Source of the DNA: CAVYPR01 sp963770505
Lineage (GTDB): Bacteria; Actinomycetota; Acidimicrobiia; Acidimicrobiales; RAAP-2
DNA length: 64,000 nucleotides
Assembly (NCBI GenBank): GCA_963770505.1
Contig: CAVYPR010000006.1
Location: 1,054,001 to 1,118,000 of the forward strand
Direction: 5' to 3'
The position numbers were made by a program, and so were the translations under genes. Below, in pieces: positions 50,305 to 62,577 of the stretch. Every line of letters begins with the position of its first letter. Within the stretch, counting starts at the first letter, position 1. The notes beneath the pieces were generated by a model. The model saw nothing but the letters and a program-made list of their open reading frames with translations, ran no database searches and was not told the origin of the DNA.

Positions 50305-52668
50305 ATGAACCACGCCCTGGTCGCTGAAGGCGGCTACCAGGCCTTCCACATCGCCGGCGCCGACTGGACCTGGCTCGTGGTGGCCATGGTCGCCGGCGTG
50401 GTGGGCATCGCCACCGGGCTCATCCTCGCCCGGGGCGTGCTGGCCGCCGACACCGGGACCGACAAGATGCGCGAGATCGCCCGGGCCATCCAGGAGGGGG
50501 CCGAGGCGTTCTTGAAGCGCCAGTTCCGCACCATCCTCATCATCGTGGTGCCGCTGGCCGTCCTCATCTTCTTCACCGCCACCACCGTGAAGCGGCCGGA
50601 CGGCACGGTGGCCCTCAGCTTCGCCCAGGCCGGCATCTACCGGGTGATCTGCTTCCTCTTCGGGGCGGCCTTCTCCGGACTCACCGGCTTCATCGGCATG
50701 AGCATCGCCGTGCGGGGCAACGTGCGCACCGCGGCCGCCGCGGCCAAGGGTGGCGGCATGGCCGGCGCCCTCAGGGTGGCCTTCCGGACCGGCGCGGTGA
50801 CCGGGATGCTCTGCGTGGGCCTCGGGCTGCTCGGGGCCACGGCCATCGTGATCATCTTCCAGAACAGCGCCACCGCGGTGCTGATCGGTTTCGCCTTCGG
50901 CGCCTCGCTGCTGGCCCTGTTCATGCGGGTGGGCGGCGGGATCTTCACCAAGGCGGCCGACGTCGGGGCCGACCTGGTGGGCAAGGTGGAGGCGGGGATC
51001 CCCGAGGACGACCCCCGCAACGCCGCCACCATCGCCGACAACGTGGGCGACAACGTGGGCGACTGCGCCGGCATGGCCGCCGACCTCTTCGAGTCCTACG
51101 AGATCGTCATCATCTCCTCGCTCATCCTCGGCTACTCGGCCTCGCGCGCCGTCCACCCGCTGGCCAGCCCCACCCCGGCCATCGTCTTCCCGCTGATCGT
51201 CCCCGCACTCGGCATCTTCGCCTCGGTCATCGGCATCTACGCGGTGCGGGCCCGGTCCAAGGACCGCAACGCCATGGCCCCCATCAACCGGGGGTTCTGG
51301 CTCTCGGCCGCCCTCACCGTGGTCGGGACGTTCTTCGTGGCCCAGTACTACGTGCACGACCTCAAGGTCTTCTGGGCCGTGCTCACCGGCGTGGTCCTCG
51401 CCCTGGTGGCCAGCCAGATCACCGAGCAGTTCACCTCGACCGAACGGTCCCCGGTCCGCGAGATCGCCGAGTCGGCCCGGACCGGGCCGGCCACCACGGT
51501 GCTGTCGGGCTTCTCCATCGGGCTCGAGTCGGCCGTCTGGGCCATCATCGCCATCGTGATCGCCATCGCCGTGGCCGCGGCCCTGGGGGGCGGCAACATC
51601 GAGCAGTCCCTGTACCTGGTGGCCCTGATCGGCATCGGCCTGCTGGCCACCACCGGCATGGTGGTCTCCGAGGACAGCTTCGGCCCGGTGTCGGACAACG
51701 CCGCCGGGGTGGCCGAGATGTCGGGCGAGTTCACCGGCGAGGGCGAGCGGATCATGGTGAGCCTGGACGCGGTGGGCAACACCACCAAGGCCATCACCAA
51801 GGGGGTGGCCATCGGCTCGGCGGTGATCGCCGCCCTGGCGCTGTTCGCCTCGTTCGTCGAGACCGTGGCCGGGCAGCTCCACCTCCACTCGCCGATCCCC
51901 GTGGGACGGGCCGGCTACGACGTCAACTGGCTCTTCCACGCCTCGGCCACCCAGGTCAACGCGGCGAATCCCGACATCTTCATCGGGCTGCTGATCGGCG
52001 GCTCGGTGGCCTTCCTCTTCTCCTCCCTGGCCATCCGGGCGGTCGGCCGCTCGGCGGGCACGGTGGTCCAGGAGGTGCGCCGCCAATTCCGCGACCACCC
52101 GGGCATCATGGACTACACCGAGAAGCCCGAGTACGGCCGGGTCATCTCGATCTGCACGGCGGCCGCCCAGCGGGAGCTGGCCACCCCGGCCCTGCTCGCC
52201 ATCTTGACCCCGGTGATCGTGGGCTTCGGCATCGGCTACCTGTCGCTGGCCGGGTTCCTGGCCGCGGCCATCGTGACCGGGGGGTTGATGGCCAACACGC
52301 TGTCGAACTCCGGCGGGGCCTGGGACAACGCCAAGAAGTTCATCGAGGACGGCAACGAGGGGGGCAAGGGCTCCGAGGCCCACAAGGCGGCGGTCATCGG
52401 CGACACGGTCGGCGACCCCTTCAAGGACACCGCCGGGCCGGCCCTCAACCCGCTCATCAAGGTGATGAACCTGGTCTCCCTGCTGATCCTGCCGGCGGTC
52501 ATCACCCTGCGGCACAACAACCCCGCCCGCTACTCCATCGCCGCCGTCTCCGTCGTCATCCTGCTGGCGGCCATCGCCTTCTCCAAGCGCAAGGCGCCCG
52601 GCATGGACCAGGCCGTCCCCGAGCCGGTCGCCGTGGCGGAGCCCGCCGTCCGGGCGGCCGGCGACTGA
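50305..52668 (+). CDS. hppA: Membrane H+-translocating pyrophosphatase
   Basis: A 787-aa proton-pumping pyrophosphatase with about 16 helices. Catalytic motifs DVGADLVGKVEAGIPEDDPRN and DNVGDNVGDCAGMAAD, plus the C-terminal NSGGAWDNAKKFIEDG and GDTVGDPFKDTAGPALNP, are complete. Residue 495 is Lys in GNTTKAITKG, the position that distinguishes K+-independent H+-PPases (Lys) from K+-dependent ones (Ala), so activity should not need K+. A GGAG-type SD precedes ATG 50305. It stands alone, with 198 bp upstream in which I see no gene. It recycles PPi and energises the membrane. Confidence 0.97.
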   Translation: MNHALVAEGGYQAFHIAGADWTWLVVAMVAGVVGIATGLILARGVLAADTGTDKMREIARAIQEGAEAFLKRQFRTILIIVVPLAVLIFFTATTVKRPDGTVALSFAQAGIYRVICFLFGAAFSGLTGFIGMSIAVRGNVRTAAAAAKGGGMAGALRVAFRTGAVTGMLCVGLGLLGATAIVIIFQNSATAVLIGFAFGASLLALFMRVGGGIFTKAADVGADLVGKVEAGIPEDDPRNAATIADNVGDNVGDCAGMAADLFESYEIVIISSLILGYSASRAVHPLASPTPAIVFPLIVPALGIFASVIGIYAVRARSKDRNAMAPINRGFWLSAALTVVGTFFVAQYYVHDLKVFWAVLTGVVLALVASQITEQFTSTERSPVREIAESARTGPATTVLSGFSIGLESAVWAIIAIVIAIAVAAALGGGNIEQSLYLVALIGIGLLATTGMVVSEDSFGPVSDNAAGVAEMSGEFTGEGERIMVSLDAVGNTTKAITKGVAIGSAVIAALALFASFVETVAGQLHLHSPIPVGRAGYDVNWLFHASATQVNAANPDIFIGLLIGGSVAFLFSSLAIRAVGRSAGTVVQEVRRQFRDHPGIMDYTEKPEYGRVISICTAAAQRELATPALLAILTPVIVGFGIGYLSLAGFLAAAIVTGGLMANTLSNSGGAWDNAKKFIEDGNEGGKGSEAHKAAVIGDTVGDPFKDTAGPALNPLIKVMNLVSLLILPAVITLRHNNPARYSIAAVSVVILLAAIAFSKRKAPGMDQAVPEPVAVAEPAVRAAGD

Positions 52669-52806
52669 GCGGGGACCGCCGACCAAGAGGGGCGACCTTG
52701 ACACGGGCCCGCCCAAGCCGGGAGCCTGGCCGCACCATGGAGACACCGACGGACCCCCACGCCCCCGGCCGCGGGCCGGTGGCGCGCACCTGGCCGGAGG
52801 CCGACC

Positions 52807-55586
<2,780 letters not shown>

Positions 55587-55590
<4 letters not shown>

Positions 55591-56210
55591 GCGACTGCCC
55601 CCGGGGCCGGCTCATCGCCCTCGAGGGGATCGACGGCTGCGGCAAGTCCACGCAGGCGCAGATCCTGGCCGAGGCACTCGGGGCGGTGCTCACCCACGAG
55701 CCCGGCGGGACCCAGCTCGGCCTGGCCTTGCGGGCCCTGGTGCTCGACCCGACCCGCCCCTCCCCGGTGCCCCGGGCCGAGGCGCTCCTGATGGCGGCCG
55801 ACCGCGCCCAGCACGTCGACGAGGTCATCCACCCGGCGCTGGTGGAGGGCCGGTGGGTGGTCACCGACCGGTTCAGCGGCTCCACCCTCGCCTACCAGGG
55901 CTGGGGGCGGGGGCTGGCCACCGATGCCCTGCGCCAGGTGGTGGCCTGGGCCGCCGGGGACCTCCAGCCCGACCTCTCGGTGCTGGTGGACGTGACCCCC
56001 GAGGTCGCCCGCCAGCGGCTGGTCGGAGGGTCCGCCGACCGGCTGGAGCGGCTCGACGGTGACTTCCACGAGCGGGTGCGCCACGGCTTCGTCGCCATGG
56101 CCCGCGCCGATGAGGCGCACTGGGCGGTGGTGGACGGTAACGCCGACGTCGACGAGGTGGCGGCCGAGGTCGCCCGGGCGGTGGCCGAGCGGCTCGGCGC
56201 CCCGGGGTGA
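55587..56210 (+). CDS. tmk: Thymidylate kinase
   Basis: dTMP kinase of 207 aa that makes dTDP from dTMP and ATP. P-loop EGIDGCGKSTQAQ (about residues 12-24), THEPGGTQLG, the DR motif in VVTDRFSGSTLAYQGWG, LVDVTPEVARQRL and a C-terminal VDGNADVDEVAAEV are as in the family; the length is normal. The GTG at 55587 overlaps the topA stop, and its own stop overlaps holB (GTGA), so the three genes are one coupled operon. Confidence 0.95.
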
Positions 56211-57313
56211 GCGCGCCCCGGCCCGACGCCGTGCCGCCGGTCCCCGGGCTCTTCGCCGAGGTGGTGGGCCAGCCGTCGGCCGTGGGTGCGCTGCGGGCCG
56301 CGGCGCGCAACCCGGTCCACGCCTACCTGTTCTGCGGACAGCACGGCACGGGCCGCCGGGCCGCCGCCCGGGCCTTCGCCGCCGCGCTGCTCTGCCCGAC
56401 GGGAGGGTGCGGGGAGTGCGAGGCCTGCCGACGGGCGCTGGCCGGCACCCATCCCGACCTGGTGGTGGTCGAGCGCACCGGGGCCTCGCTCAGCGTGGAC
56501 GACGCCCGCCGCCTGGTCGGCCTGGCCCAGCGGCGGCCCCTCGAGGCGTCGCGGCAGGTCCTGGTGGTGACCGACGTACACCTGGCCGGCCGCGCCGCCC
56601 CCGCCCTGCTCAAGACCGTGGAGGAGCCGCCCGCCTCGACCGTCTTCGTCCTCCTGGCCGAGTCGGTGCCGCCCGACCTGGTGACCGTGGCCAGCCGGTG
56701 CGTGCAGATCGACTTCCCACCGGTGCCGGCGGTCGAGGTCGCCCGCTGGCTCGTGGCCAGCGGCACCGACCCCGCGCGGGCCACCCTGGTGGCCGAGGGT
56801 GCCGGCGGTGACCTGGACCGGGCGCGCCTGCTGACCACCGACGAGGGGTTCGTGACCCGCCTCGAGCTGTGGCGGTCGGTGCCCGGCCGGCTGGACGGCC
56901 ACGGGGCCACGGCGGGCGCCCTCGCCCGCCAGCTTCTCGAGTCGGCCGAATCGGCCCTTCGGCCGCTCCGGGAGCGCCACGAGGCGGAGCTGGCCGCGCA
57001 CGACGCCGAGGCGGCGTCGATGGGCGAGCGCGGGGCACCGGGCCGAAAAGAGCTGGCCGAGCGCCAGCACCGAGAGGAGCGGCGCTGGCGGGCCGACGAG
57101 CTCCGCACCGGTCTCGGGGTCCTCGCCCGCACCTACCGCGACCGGCTGGCCGGGGCGGCGGCCAGCGACGGGCCCGGGACCGCGGAGAGCGCCCTGGGGT
57201 GCGAGGCGGCCATCTCACTCGTCAACGCGGCGTCGGCCTCGCTCCGGCGCAACCCCAACGAGACGCTGCTGCTCGAGGCGCTCCTGACCCGGCTGGGTCG
57301 GGTCGGGGCGTGA
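56207..57313 (+). CDS. holB: DNA polymerase III delta-prime subunit
   Basis: Clamp-loader subunit of 368 aa. The AAA+ core starts LFAEVVGQPSAVGALRAAA; the P-loop is degenerate (GQHGTGRRAAA, Lys replaced by Arg), as expected for delta-prime, which does not hydrolyse ATP. The Zn module is CPTGGCGECEACRRAL, followed by HPDLVVVE. LLKTVEEPPASTVFVLLAE is the conserved sensor region. The C-terminal third (about residues 225-368) is Arg/Glu-rich. It is coupled to tmk by GTGA and is the last gene before tRNA-Thr. Confidence 0.93.
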   Translation: MSAPRPDAVPPVPGLFAEVVGQPSAVGALRAAARNPVHAYLFCGQHGTGRRAAARAFAAALLCPTGGCGECEACRRALAGTHPDLVVVERTGASLSVDDARRLVGLAQRRPLEASRQVLVVTDVHLAGRAAPALLKTVEEPPASTVFVLLAESVPPDLVTVASRCVQIDFPPVPAVEVARWLVASGTDPARATLVAEGAGGDLDRARLLTTDEGFVTRLELWRSVPGRLDGHGATAGALARQLLESAESALRPLRERHEAELAAHDAEAASMGERGAPGRKELAERQHREERRWRADELRTGLGVLARTYRDRLAGAAASDGPGTAESALGCEAAISLVNAASASLRRNPNETLLLEALLTRLGRVGA

Positions 57314-57427
57314 GGCGCGGGCCCGCCGGAGCGGGGCTACCGGGGAGGGAGCGTCGCGTCTACGATTGGCACGCTCCGGCCAAGGGTCGCCCGGCCGGGG
57401 CGGTTGGTGCGGTGGGCGGCCCGTTTC

Positions 57428-57500
57428 GCCTGGGTAGCTCAGCCGGCAGAGCAGCGCACTCGTAACGCGCAGGTCAGGGGTTCAAGTCCCCTCCCAGGCT
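57428..57500 (+). tRNA. tRNA-Thr (anticodon CGT)
   Basis: A 73-nt cloverleaf with acceptor GCCTGGG/CCCAGGC, D arm GCTC/GAGC, anticodon stem GCGCA/CGCGC (one A-C mismatch at the loop end) with loop CTCGTAA giving CGT, and T arm AGGGG-TTCAAGT-CCCCT. CCA is not encoded (CCC follows). Confidence 0.93.
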
Positions 57501-57561
57501 CCCATGCCCGGCCTGACGTCGCCGCGCCGAGGGGGCGCAGCCCCCGCCACGGACTAGCGAC

Positions 57562-58947
57562 GTGGCCGGGGCGACCGGGGTGGACCCCCGCCTGCTCGAC
57601 CGCCTGGCCGAGGTGGTGGGTCGGCCCCACCTCATCCTCGACCCCGACGTGGTCGCCTCCTACGCCCTCGACTGGACCGGTCGGTTCGCCGGCGCGGCCC
57701 CGGCCGTGGTGCGCCCGGGGTCGACCGGCGAGGTGGCCGACGTCGTGCGGCTCTGCGGCGAGCACGGGACGGCGCTCGTCCCCCAGGGCGGCAACACCGG
57801 CCTGGTGGGCGGCGGGGTCCCGCTCCACGGCGAGGTGGTCCTCTCGCTGCGGCGGCTGGCCGGACCCCCCGAGTGCGACCGGGCCGCCGGACAGCTCACG
57901 GCGCGGGCCGGCACCACCGTGGCCGAGGTGCAGCGCGCCGCGGACGGGGCGGGCTGGGCCTACGGCGTGGACCTGGCCAGCCGGGGGAGCGCCACGGTGG
58001 GGGGCACCGTGGCCACCAACGCCGGGGGGCTGCGCCTCCTCCGCTACGGCGACACCCGGGCCCAGGTGCTCGGGGTCGAGGCGGTGCTCGGCACCGGCGC
58101 GGTGATCTCGCACCTGGGCGGCCTGCTCAAGGACAACACCGGCTACCACCTCCCGTCCCTGCTCTGCGGCAGCGAGGGCACCCTGGCGGTGGTGACCGCC
58201 GTCCGCCTCCGGCTGGTGCCCCCGGCCCCGGCCCGCGTGGTGGCCCTCCTGGCCTTCGACGCCACGGCCCCGGCGGTCGGCGCGGCGGCGGCGCTGCGCC
58301 GCGGGGTCGAGTCGCTGGCCGCGGCCGAGCTCTTCTTGCGCCCGGGGCTCGAGCTGGTCCGGCGGGTGACCGGCGCCGCCGACCCCTTCGAGCGGCCGCA
58401 CGCCGCCTACCTGCTGGTGGAGGCGGCCGGTCGCCGCGACCCCACCGACGAGCTGGCCGAGGCCATCGGATCCTTGGAGGGGGTGGGCGAGGTGGCCGTG
58501 GCCACCGACTCGGTGCGCGCCGCCGAACTCTGGCGCTACCGCGAGGCCCATCCCGAGGTGGTGAACGCCCTAGGCGCCCCCCACAAGCTCGACGTGACCC
58601 TGCCGGCCGCCGCCCTGGCCGGCTTCATCGAGCGGGTCCCGTCGGTGGTGGAAGCGGCCGCGCCGGGCACCACCACGTGGCTGTGGGGCCACGTGGCCGA
58701 CGGCAACATCCACGTCAACGTGACCGGGGCGGCACCCGACGACGAGCGGCCCGACGACGCCGTCCTGCGGCTGGTGGCCGCCGAGGGCGGCTCCATCAGC
58801 GCCGAGCACGGGATCGGGACGGCCAAGCTCCCCTGGCTCCACCTCAACCGCAGCGAGGCCGAACTGACCGCCTTCCGTGCGCTCAAACGTGCCCTCGACC
58901 CCGCCGGCGTCCTGAACCCCCACGTCCTGGTGGCGCCGGCGCCCTGA
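57562..58947 (+). CDS. FAD-linked oxidase (GlcD/D-lactate dehydrogenase-like)
   Basis: A 461-aa flavoprotein of the VAO/PCMH group. The FAD_binding_4 domain has VVRPGSTGEVADVVRL, the pyrophosphate loop PQGGNTGLVGGGVP and GGTVATNAGGLRLLRYG. The FAD-oxidase C domain ends with LWGHVADGNIHVNV, SISAEHGIGTAKLPWL and ALDPAGVLNPHVL. Such enzymes oxidise 2-hydroxyacids (glycolate, D-lactate, D-2-hydroxyglutarate). GTG 57562 begins it. The tRNA-Thr gene is upstream, and the next gene is convergent. Confidence 0.93.
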   Translation: MAGATGVDPRLLDRLAEVVGRPHLILDPDVVASYALDWTGRFAGAAPAVVRPGSTGEVADVVRLCGEHGTALVPQGGNTGLVGGGVPLHGEVVLSLRRLAGPPECDRAAGQLTARAGTTVAEVQRAADGAGWAYGVDLASRGSATVGGTVATNAGGLRLLRYGDTRAQVLGVEAVLGTGAVISHLGGLLKDNTGYHLPSLLCGSEGTLAVVTAVRLRLVPPAPARVVALLAFDATAPAVGAAAALRRGVESLAAAELFLRPGLELVRRVTGAADPFERPHAAYLLVEAAGRRDPTDELAEAIGSLEGVGEVAVATDSVRAAELWRYREAHPEVVNALGAPHKLDVTLPAAALAGFIERVPSVVEAAAPGTTTWLWGHVADGNIHVNVTGAAPDDERPDDAVLRLVAAEGGSISAEHGIGTAKLPWLHLNRSEAELTAFRALKRALDPAGVLNPHVLVAPAP

Positions 58948-58982
58948 GCGTCCCCGGCGGCCGGCGGCCGGCAGCCGGCGGG

Positions 58983-60332
58983 TCAGCCGGTGTCGCAGGA
59001 GGCGGCCGCGGCGACGAAGGCCCCGGCCCGCTCGCGGTAGTCGTGGAACCGCCCGAAGCTGGGAGCGGCCGGGGAGAGCAGGACCACGCCGTCGGGCCGG
59101 GCCCAGACGAAGCCGGCGGCGGTGGCCGAGGCGAGGTCCGCGCAGTCGACGACCTCGGCGGCCGGTCCGAGCGCCCCCTCGAGCGCGGCGCGGATCCTCG
59201 GGCCGCTGTCGGGCATGGTGAGCACCAGGGTGGGGGCGCCCCGCCCCGCCACCCCCTCGGCCAGCGGCCGGTAGTCGATGCCCCGGTCGTACCCGCCGAC
59301 CAGGAGGGCCACCCGACGGCCGCCGAAGGCGTCGAGGGCGGCCAGGGTGGGCAGCACGTTGGTCGAGAGACTGTCGTCGACGAAGGTGACCCCTTCGACC
59401 GTGGCCACCGGGCGGAGCCGGCTCTCGAGGCCGGGGTAGCCGGCCGCCGCCGCGGCCAGGGCCGCCGGGTCACCGGCCGGCCCCTCCAGGGCGGCGGCGA
59501 CCCCGAGGGCGGCCAGGCAGGCCCGGGCGATGAGGGCGTTGCGACGGTTGTGGTCCCCGAGCAGGCCGAGCACGTCGGCCCAGGCGCCGTCGAAGCCGGG
59601 ATCGCGGGCGCCCACCCAGCGCACCTCGGCGCCGAGCTGGAAGCGGTGGTCCCGCAGGAGCGCGCTGTCGCCGTCGGCCACGGTGAGCCTGCTCCCCGGC
59701 AGCGTGCAGAGGGAGAGCTTGTCGGCGTAGTAGGTCTCGGCGTCGCCGTGCCAGTCGAGGTGGTCGGCGCCGAGCGAGGTCACGGCCACCACCGGCGGGG
59801 CCGACGCCAAGTCGGTGGCCTGGAAGCTCGAGACCTCGACCACCCAGAAGTCGTAGTCGTCGCCGGCCCCCGGGTCGTAGGGGGGGACGCCGATGTTGCC
59901 GGCGACGAGGCAGCGGTAGCCGAGGCGGTCGAGCAGGTGGCCGGCGACCGAGGCCGTCGTGCTCTTGCCCTTGGTCCCGGTGACGCAGACCACGCGGTCG
60001 AGGTCGGCCCCCTCCATCCAGAGCCCCAGGCCGCCCACCACGGCCACCCCGGCCTCGTCCAGCGCCGCCATCTCGGGCCGCCGACGGCTCACCCCCGGGG
60101 TCTTCACCACCACGTCGCACCGGGCGAGGGCCTCCAGGCCCCCCGCCGCGGTGGCGAGCACGGCGCGGCCCCCGGCCCTCCCGTCGGCCGGGGGGTCGTC
60201 GTCGACCAGCACCGGTTCGAGCCCCATGGCGGCCAACCGCCGGAGGCTGGCCGCTCCTTCGACCCCGAGCCCCCAAACCCCGACTCGGGCGCCGCGGAGG
60301 TCAGACCAGCTGAGCTTCGGCCGCGTAGCCAT
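58983..60332 (-). CDS. murD2: MurD2-type UDP-MurNAc-L-alanine--L-glutamate ligase
   Basis: Mur ligase of 449 aa. N-terminal RVGVWGLGVEGAASLR, P-loop VTGTKGKSTTASVAGHLL, SSFQATDLAS, DHLDWHGDAETYYADK and GGYDRGIDY are typical MurD-family motifs. Its start overlaps the end of the gene at 60301 by 32 bp, and that gene encodes the MurL epimerase, so this is most likely the MurD2 form that adds L-Glu rather than D-Glu to UDP-MurNAc-L-Ala. Sequence alone cannot prove the stereo-preference; a conventional D-Glu-adding MurD is the alternative. No other mur genes of the dcw cluster are adjacent. Confidence 0.88.
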   Translation of the reverse strand: MATRPKLSWSDLRGARVGVWGLGVEGAASLRRLAAMGLEPVLVDDDPPADGRAGGRAVLATAAGGLEALARCDVVVKTPGVSRRRPEMAALDEAGVAVVGGLGLWMEGADLDRVVCVTGTKGKSTTASVAGHLLDRLGYRCLVAGNIGVPPYDPGAGDDYDFWVVEVSSFQATDLASAPPVVAVTSLGADHLDWHGDAETYYADKLSLCTLPGSRLTVADGDSALLRDHRFQLGAEVRWVGARDPGFDGAWADVLGLLGDHNRRNALIARACLAALGVAAALEGPAGDPAALAAAAAGYPGLESRLRPVATVEGVTFVDDSLSTNVLPTLAALDAFGGRRVALLVGGYDRGIDYRPLAEGVAGRGAPTLVLTMPDSGPRIRAALEGALGPAAEVVDCADLASATAAGFVWARPDGVVLLSPAAPSFGRFHDYRERAGAFVAAAASCDTG

Positions 60333-61638
60333 CGGGGACGAAGTGGGGGCCGAGGGGGGCGAGCAGCTCCGCCGGGTCCTCGCCCGGGCCGGGGGGGCCG
60401 ACCTCGGCGGCCAGCGAGCGGAGGAGGGCGCTCTGCGCCCGGTCGGGACGGGCGGCGGCGAGGCGGAGGGCGGCCCGGCACTCGCGCTCCTCGCCGACGC
60501 ACTCGAAGGGCTTGGCCCCCTGGCCCAGGGCCAACAGCGCCCGGAACCGGTCGGCCAGGTCGGGGTCGTCCAGCGGCTCGTGCCCGCCGAAGACGGCGGA
60601 GAGCTCAAGCGCCGACAGGAAGGGGGAGAGGATCAGGTCAATGAAGCAGCACTTGTCGCATAGACCGCACCACGAGTCCAGGCGGGCGGTGCGCTCGATG
60701 ACGAAGGCGCGGTTGCAGCTGCGAAAGGCGCGGTGGTAACGGTCGAGGGTGGCGAAGCGCGAGGCCACCCACAGCTCGCTGCGGGCCCGCAGCAAAGAGA
60801 AGTAGTCGGGGGTCGGGGCGAAGGTGGAGGCGAGGATCGACCGGAGGCCCTCCTCGAACTCGATCCCCTTCGACCACTGGTGGTTGACGTCGCGGTCGGC
60901 GACCACCAGGTTGGCGAAGGAGGCCGACCACTCGTTCGACATGACCACGGCGTCGCGGCCGAGGCCCACGGCGGCCAGCACGGCGATCGCCGACAGGATG
61001 CCGGTGACCGGCACGTGGCCGTTCAGGTAGCCCAGCTCGGTCGAGCGCAGCAGGGAGGGGTCGATCCCGCGCTCGGCGCGGATCACGTCGAGGCCGGACA
61101 CCGAGGCCGGGAGCTCGATGGCCGCGAAACGGTCGCCCGGCCTCGACACCACGAAGAGCGCGGCGTCGCGGTGGCGGCCCCGCACCGCCTCGGCGGTCAC
61201 GATCGAGTCAATGCCACCGCCGAAGGGGACGAGCGGGCCGGCGCCGGTGGCGGGGGCGACCGGCCCGGTGTCGCGCCTCTCGGGCCCGACGAACTCGGTG
61301 GCCGAGAGGTCGAGGCCGTTGCGGTGGGCGAACTCGGCCAGCCCCCCCAGGTAGAAGGAGCGCAGGAAGGCCCGCTCGGACGCGGTGGTGGCCAGGTCCC
61401 CCAGGTCGACCACCGGCGGCGCGGCGGTCTTGAAGTAGGAGACGCCGGCCAGCAGGAAGACGAGCCGGGCCGCGGCTGTGGCCGCGGGACCGCCCCAGTC
61501 CCCGACCGGCCCCAAGGAGACCTGCTCGACGAAGGCGCGGTGGCCGACCGTGTAGCGGCAGGTCAGCCGGCCGCCGGCGGGGTCGAGCTCGTAGCCGTCG
61601 TAGCGGAACCGGTCCGCCGGCGCCTCATGGTGGCCCAT
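60301..61638 (-). CDS. murL: MurL-like UDP-MurNAc-L-Ala-L-Glu epimerase
   Basis: A 445-aa protein resembling MurL, the epimerase characterised in Xanthomonas oryzae that converts the terminal L-Glu of UDP-MurNAc-L-Ala-L-Glu to D-Glu using ATP. It has an ATP-pyrophosphatase-like loop VPFGGGIDSIVTAEAV (about residue 138), SNEWSASFANLV, and a Cys cluster DSWCGLCDKCCFIDLILSPF (C324, C327, C330, C331). ATG 61638 has AGAGGA at 5 nt. The 32-bp overlap with the Mur ligase means strict coupling, and the PgeF gene lies 52 bp upstream on the same strand. Recognition rests on overall resemblance and the MurD partner. Confidence 0.85.
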   Translation of the reverse strand: MGHHEAPADRFRYDGYELDPAGGRLTCRYTVGHRAFVEQVSLGPVGDWGGPAATAAARLVFLLAGVSYFKTAAPPVVDLGDLATTASERAFLRSFYLGGLAEFAHRNGLDLSATEFVGPERRDTGPVAPATGAGPLVPFGGGIDSIVTAEAVRGRHRDAALFVVSRPGDRFAAIELPASVSGLDVIRAERGIDPSLLRSTELGYLNGHVPVTGILSAIAVLAAVGLGRDAVVMSNEWSASFANLVVADRDVNHQWSKGIEFEEGLRSILASTFAPTPDYFSLLRARSELWVASRFATLDRYHRAFRSCNRAFVIERTARLDSWCGLCDKCCFIDLILSPFLSALELSAVFGGHEPLDDPDLADRFRALLALGQGAKPFECVGEERECRAALRLAAARPDRAQSALLRSLAAEVGPPGPGEDPAELLAPLGPHFVPDGYAAEAQLV

Positions 61639-61690
61639 CGCGTCCTCTCGGGTGCCGCCGGCGCTCGGGACGGGCGCGGCGGCCCCCATG

Positions 61691-62506
61691 CTACGGCCGC
61701 AGCCGGGCCAGGAGACCGAACCGTCCGCACGGCCTGGCCGCCCGGTCGCTAAAGAAGGGACCGGGCTCGCCGGTGGCCACCCCGGCCACCGAGATGCGCC
61801 CCGGCCCCACCCCGGCTTGGACAAGCGACCGCCGGTTGGCCTCGCACAGGTCGGCCAGCCACCCCCCGTCCCCCGAGGGGCGCAACACGCCCTCGCCGCC
61901 GCCGAGCACGTCGCGCAGCGCGTCGGCGACCTCGTCGCCCACACGGTAGGCGTCGGGCGAGACGGCCGGCCCGATCCCGGCCGTCACCCTGGCGGGGTCG
62001 GCCCCCAGCGCGGCCATGGCGTCCAGCGCGGCGACGACCACGCCGGCCGCCGTCCCCCGCCAGCCGGCGTGCACCGTGGCCAAGACTCCCGCCGCCGGGT
62101 CGATGAGCACGAGCGGCACGCAGTCGGCCACCAGGGTGACGAGGACAGGACCCGCCTCCGCCGTTACCAGGGCGTCGGCGTCGGACACGGGGTCGGCCAG
62201 GGCCGTCGATCCCCGCCCGCGGTCCGCGGCCGTGACCACCGCGGCGTTCCGGCCGTGGATCTGGTCGCCGAAGACGAGATCGGCCGGCGTCGCACCGACG
62301 GCCGCCGCCGCCCTGCGGCGGTTCTCGGCCACCGCCACGGGGTCGTCGCCGACGTGGAGAGCGAGGTTGAGAGAGTGATAGGGACCGGCCGAGACGCCGC
62401 CGTGCCGCGTGGTCACCACGGCGTCGACGCCCGCCGCCGAGACGGCCGGCCAGCGCAGTACCGCGAGCCCGCCGGCCCGGTCCAGCCCTAGGGCGCCACC
62501 GCTCAC
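61691..62506 (-). CDS. pgeF: Peptidoglycan editing factor / multicopper-like laccase-domain protein (PgeF, YfiH)
   Basis: A 271-aa DUF152 protein. The Zn-site residues are in FGDQIHGRNAAVV (His), VTLVADCVPLVLID (Cys) and LATVHAGWRGTAAG (His). TTRHGGVSAGPYHSLNLA and GIGPAVSPDAYRVGDEV are family blocks. In E. coli PgeF removes wrongly incorporated residues from UDP-MurNAc-amino acids; related proteins deaminate or phosphorylyse nucleosides. Its position before murL-murD2 favours the peptidoglycan role. GTG 62506 overlaps the TGA of a short leaderless ORF (62503-62571); the GTG at 62539 is an alternative start. Confidence 0.9.
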   Translation of the reverse strand: MSGGALGLDRAGGLAVLRWPAVSAAGVDAVVTTRHGGVSAGPYHSLNLALHVGDDPVAVAENRRRAAAAVGATPADLVFGDQIHGRNAAVVTAADRGRGSTALADPVSDADALVTAEAGPVLVTLVADCVPLVLIDPAAGVLATVHAGWRGTAAGVVVAALDAMAALGADPARVTAGIGPAVSPDAYRVGDEVADALRDVLGGGEGVLRPSGDGGWLADLCEANRRSLVQAGVGPGRISVAGVATGEPGPFFSDRAARPCGRFGLLARLRP

Positions 62507-62571
62507 CGGGTCTGGCCTTCGGGCCGGTCGACCACGCACCGGCGGAGGTCGCGGCGGGCGGCCTCGGCCAT
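62503..62571 (-). CDS. Putative 22-codon leaderless leader ORF coupled to pgeF
   Basis: On the minus strand, TATGCT and six bases are followed by ATG (62571) and a 22-codon frame beginning MAEAARRDLRRCVVD. Its TGA (62505-62503) overlaps the GTG of pgeF, so ribosomes loaded without an SD could continue into pgeF. The peptide is Arg-rich and resembles nothing known. Confidence 0.4.
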   Translation of the reverse strand: MAEAARRDLRRCVVDRPEGQTR

Positions 62572-62577
62572 CTGCGG

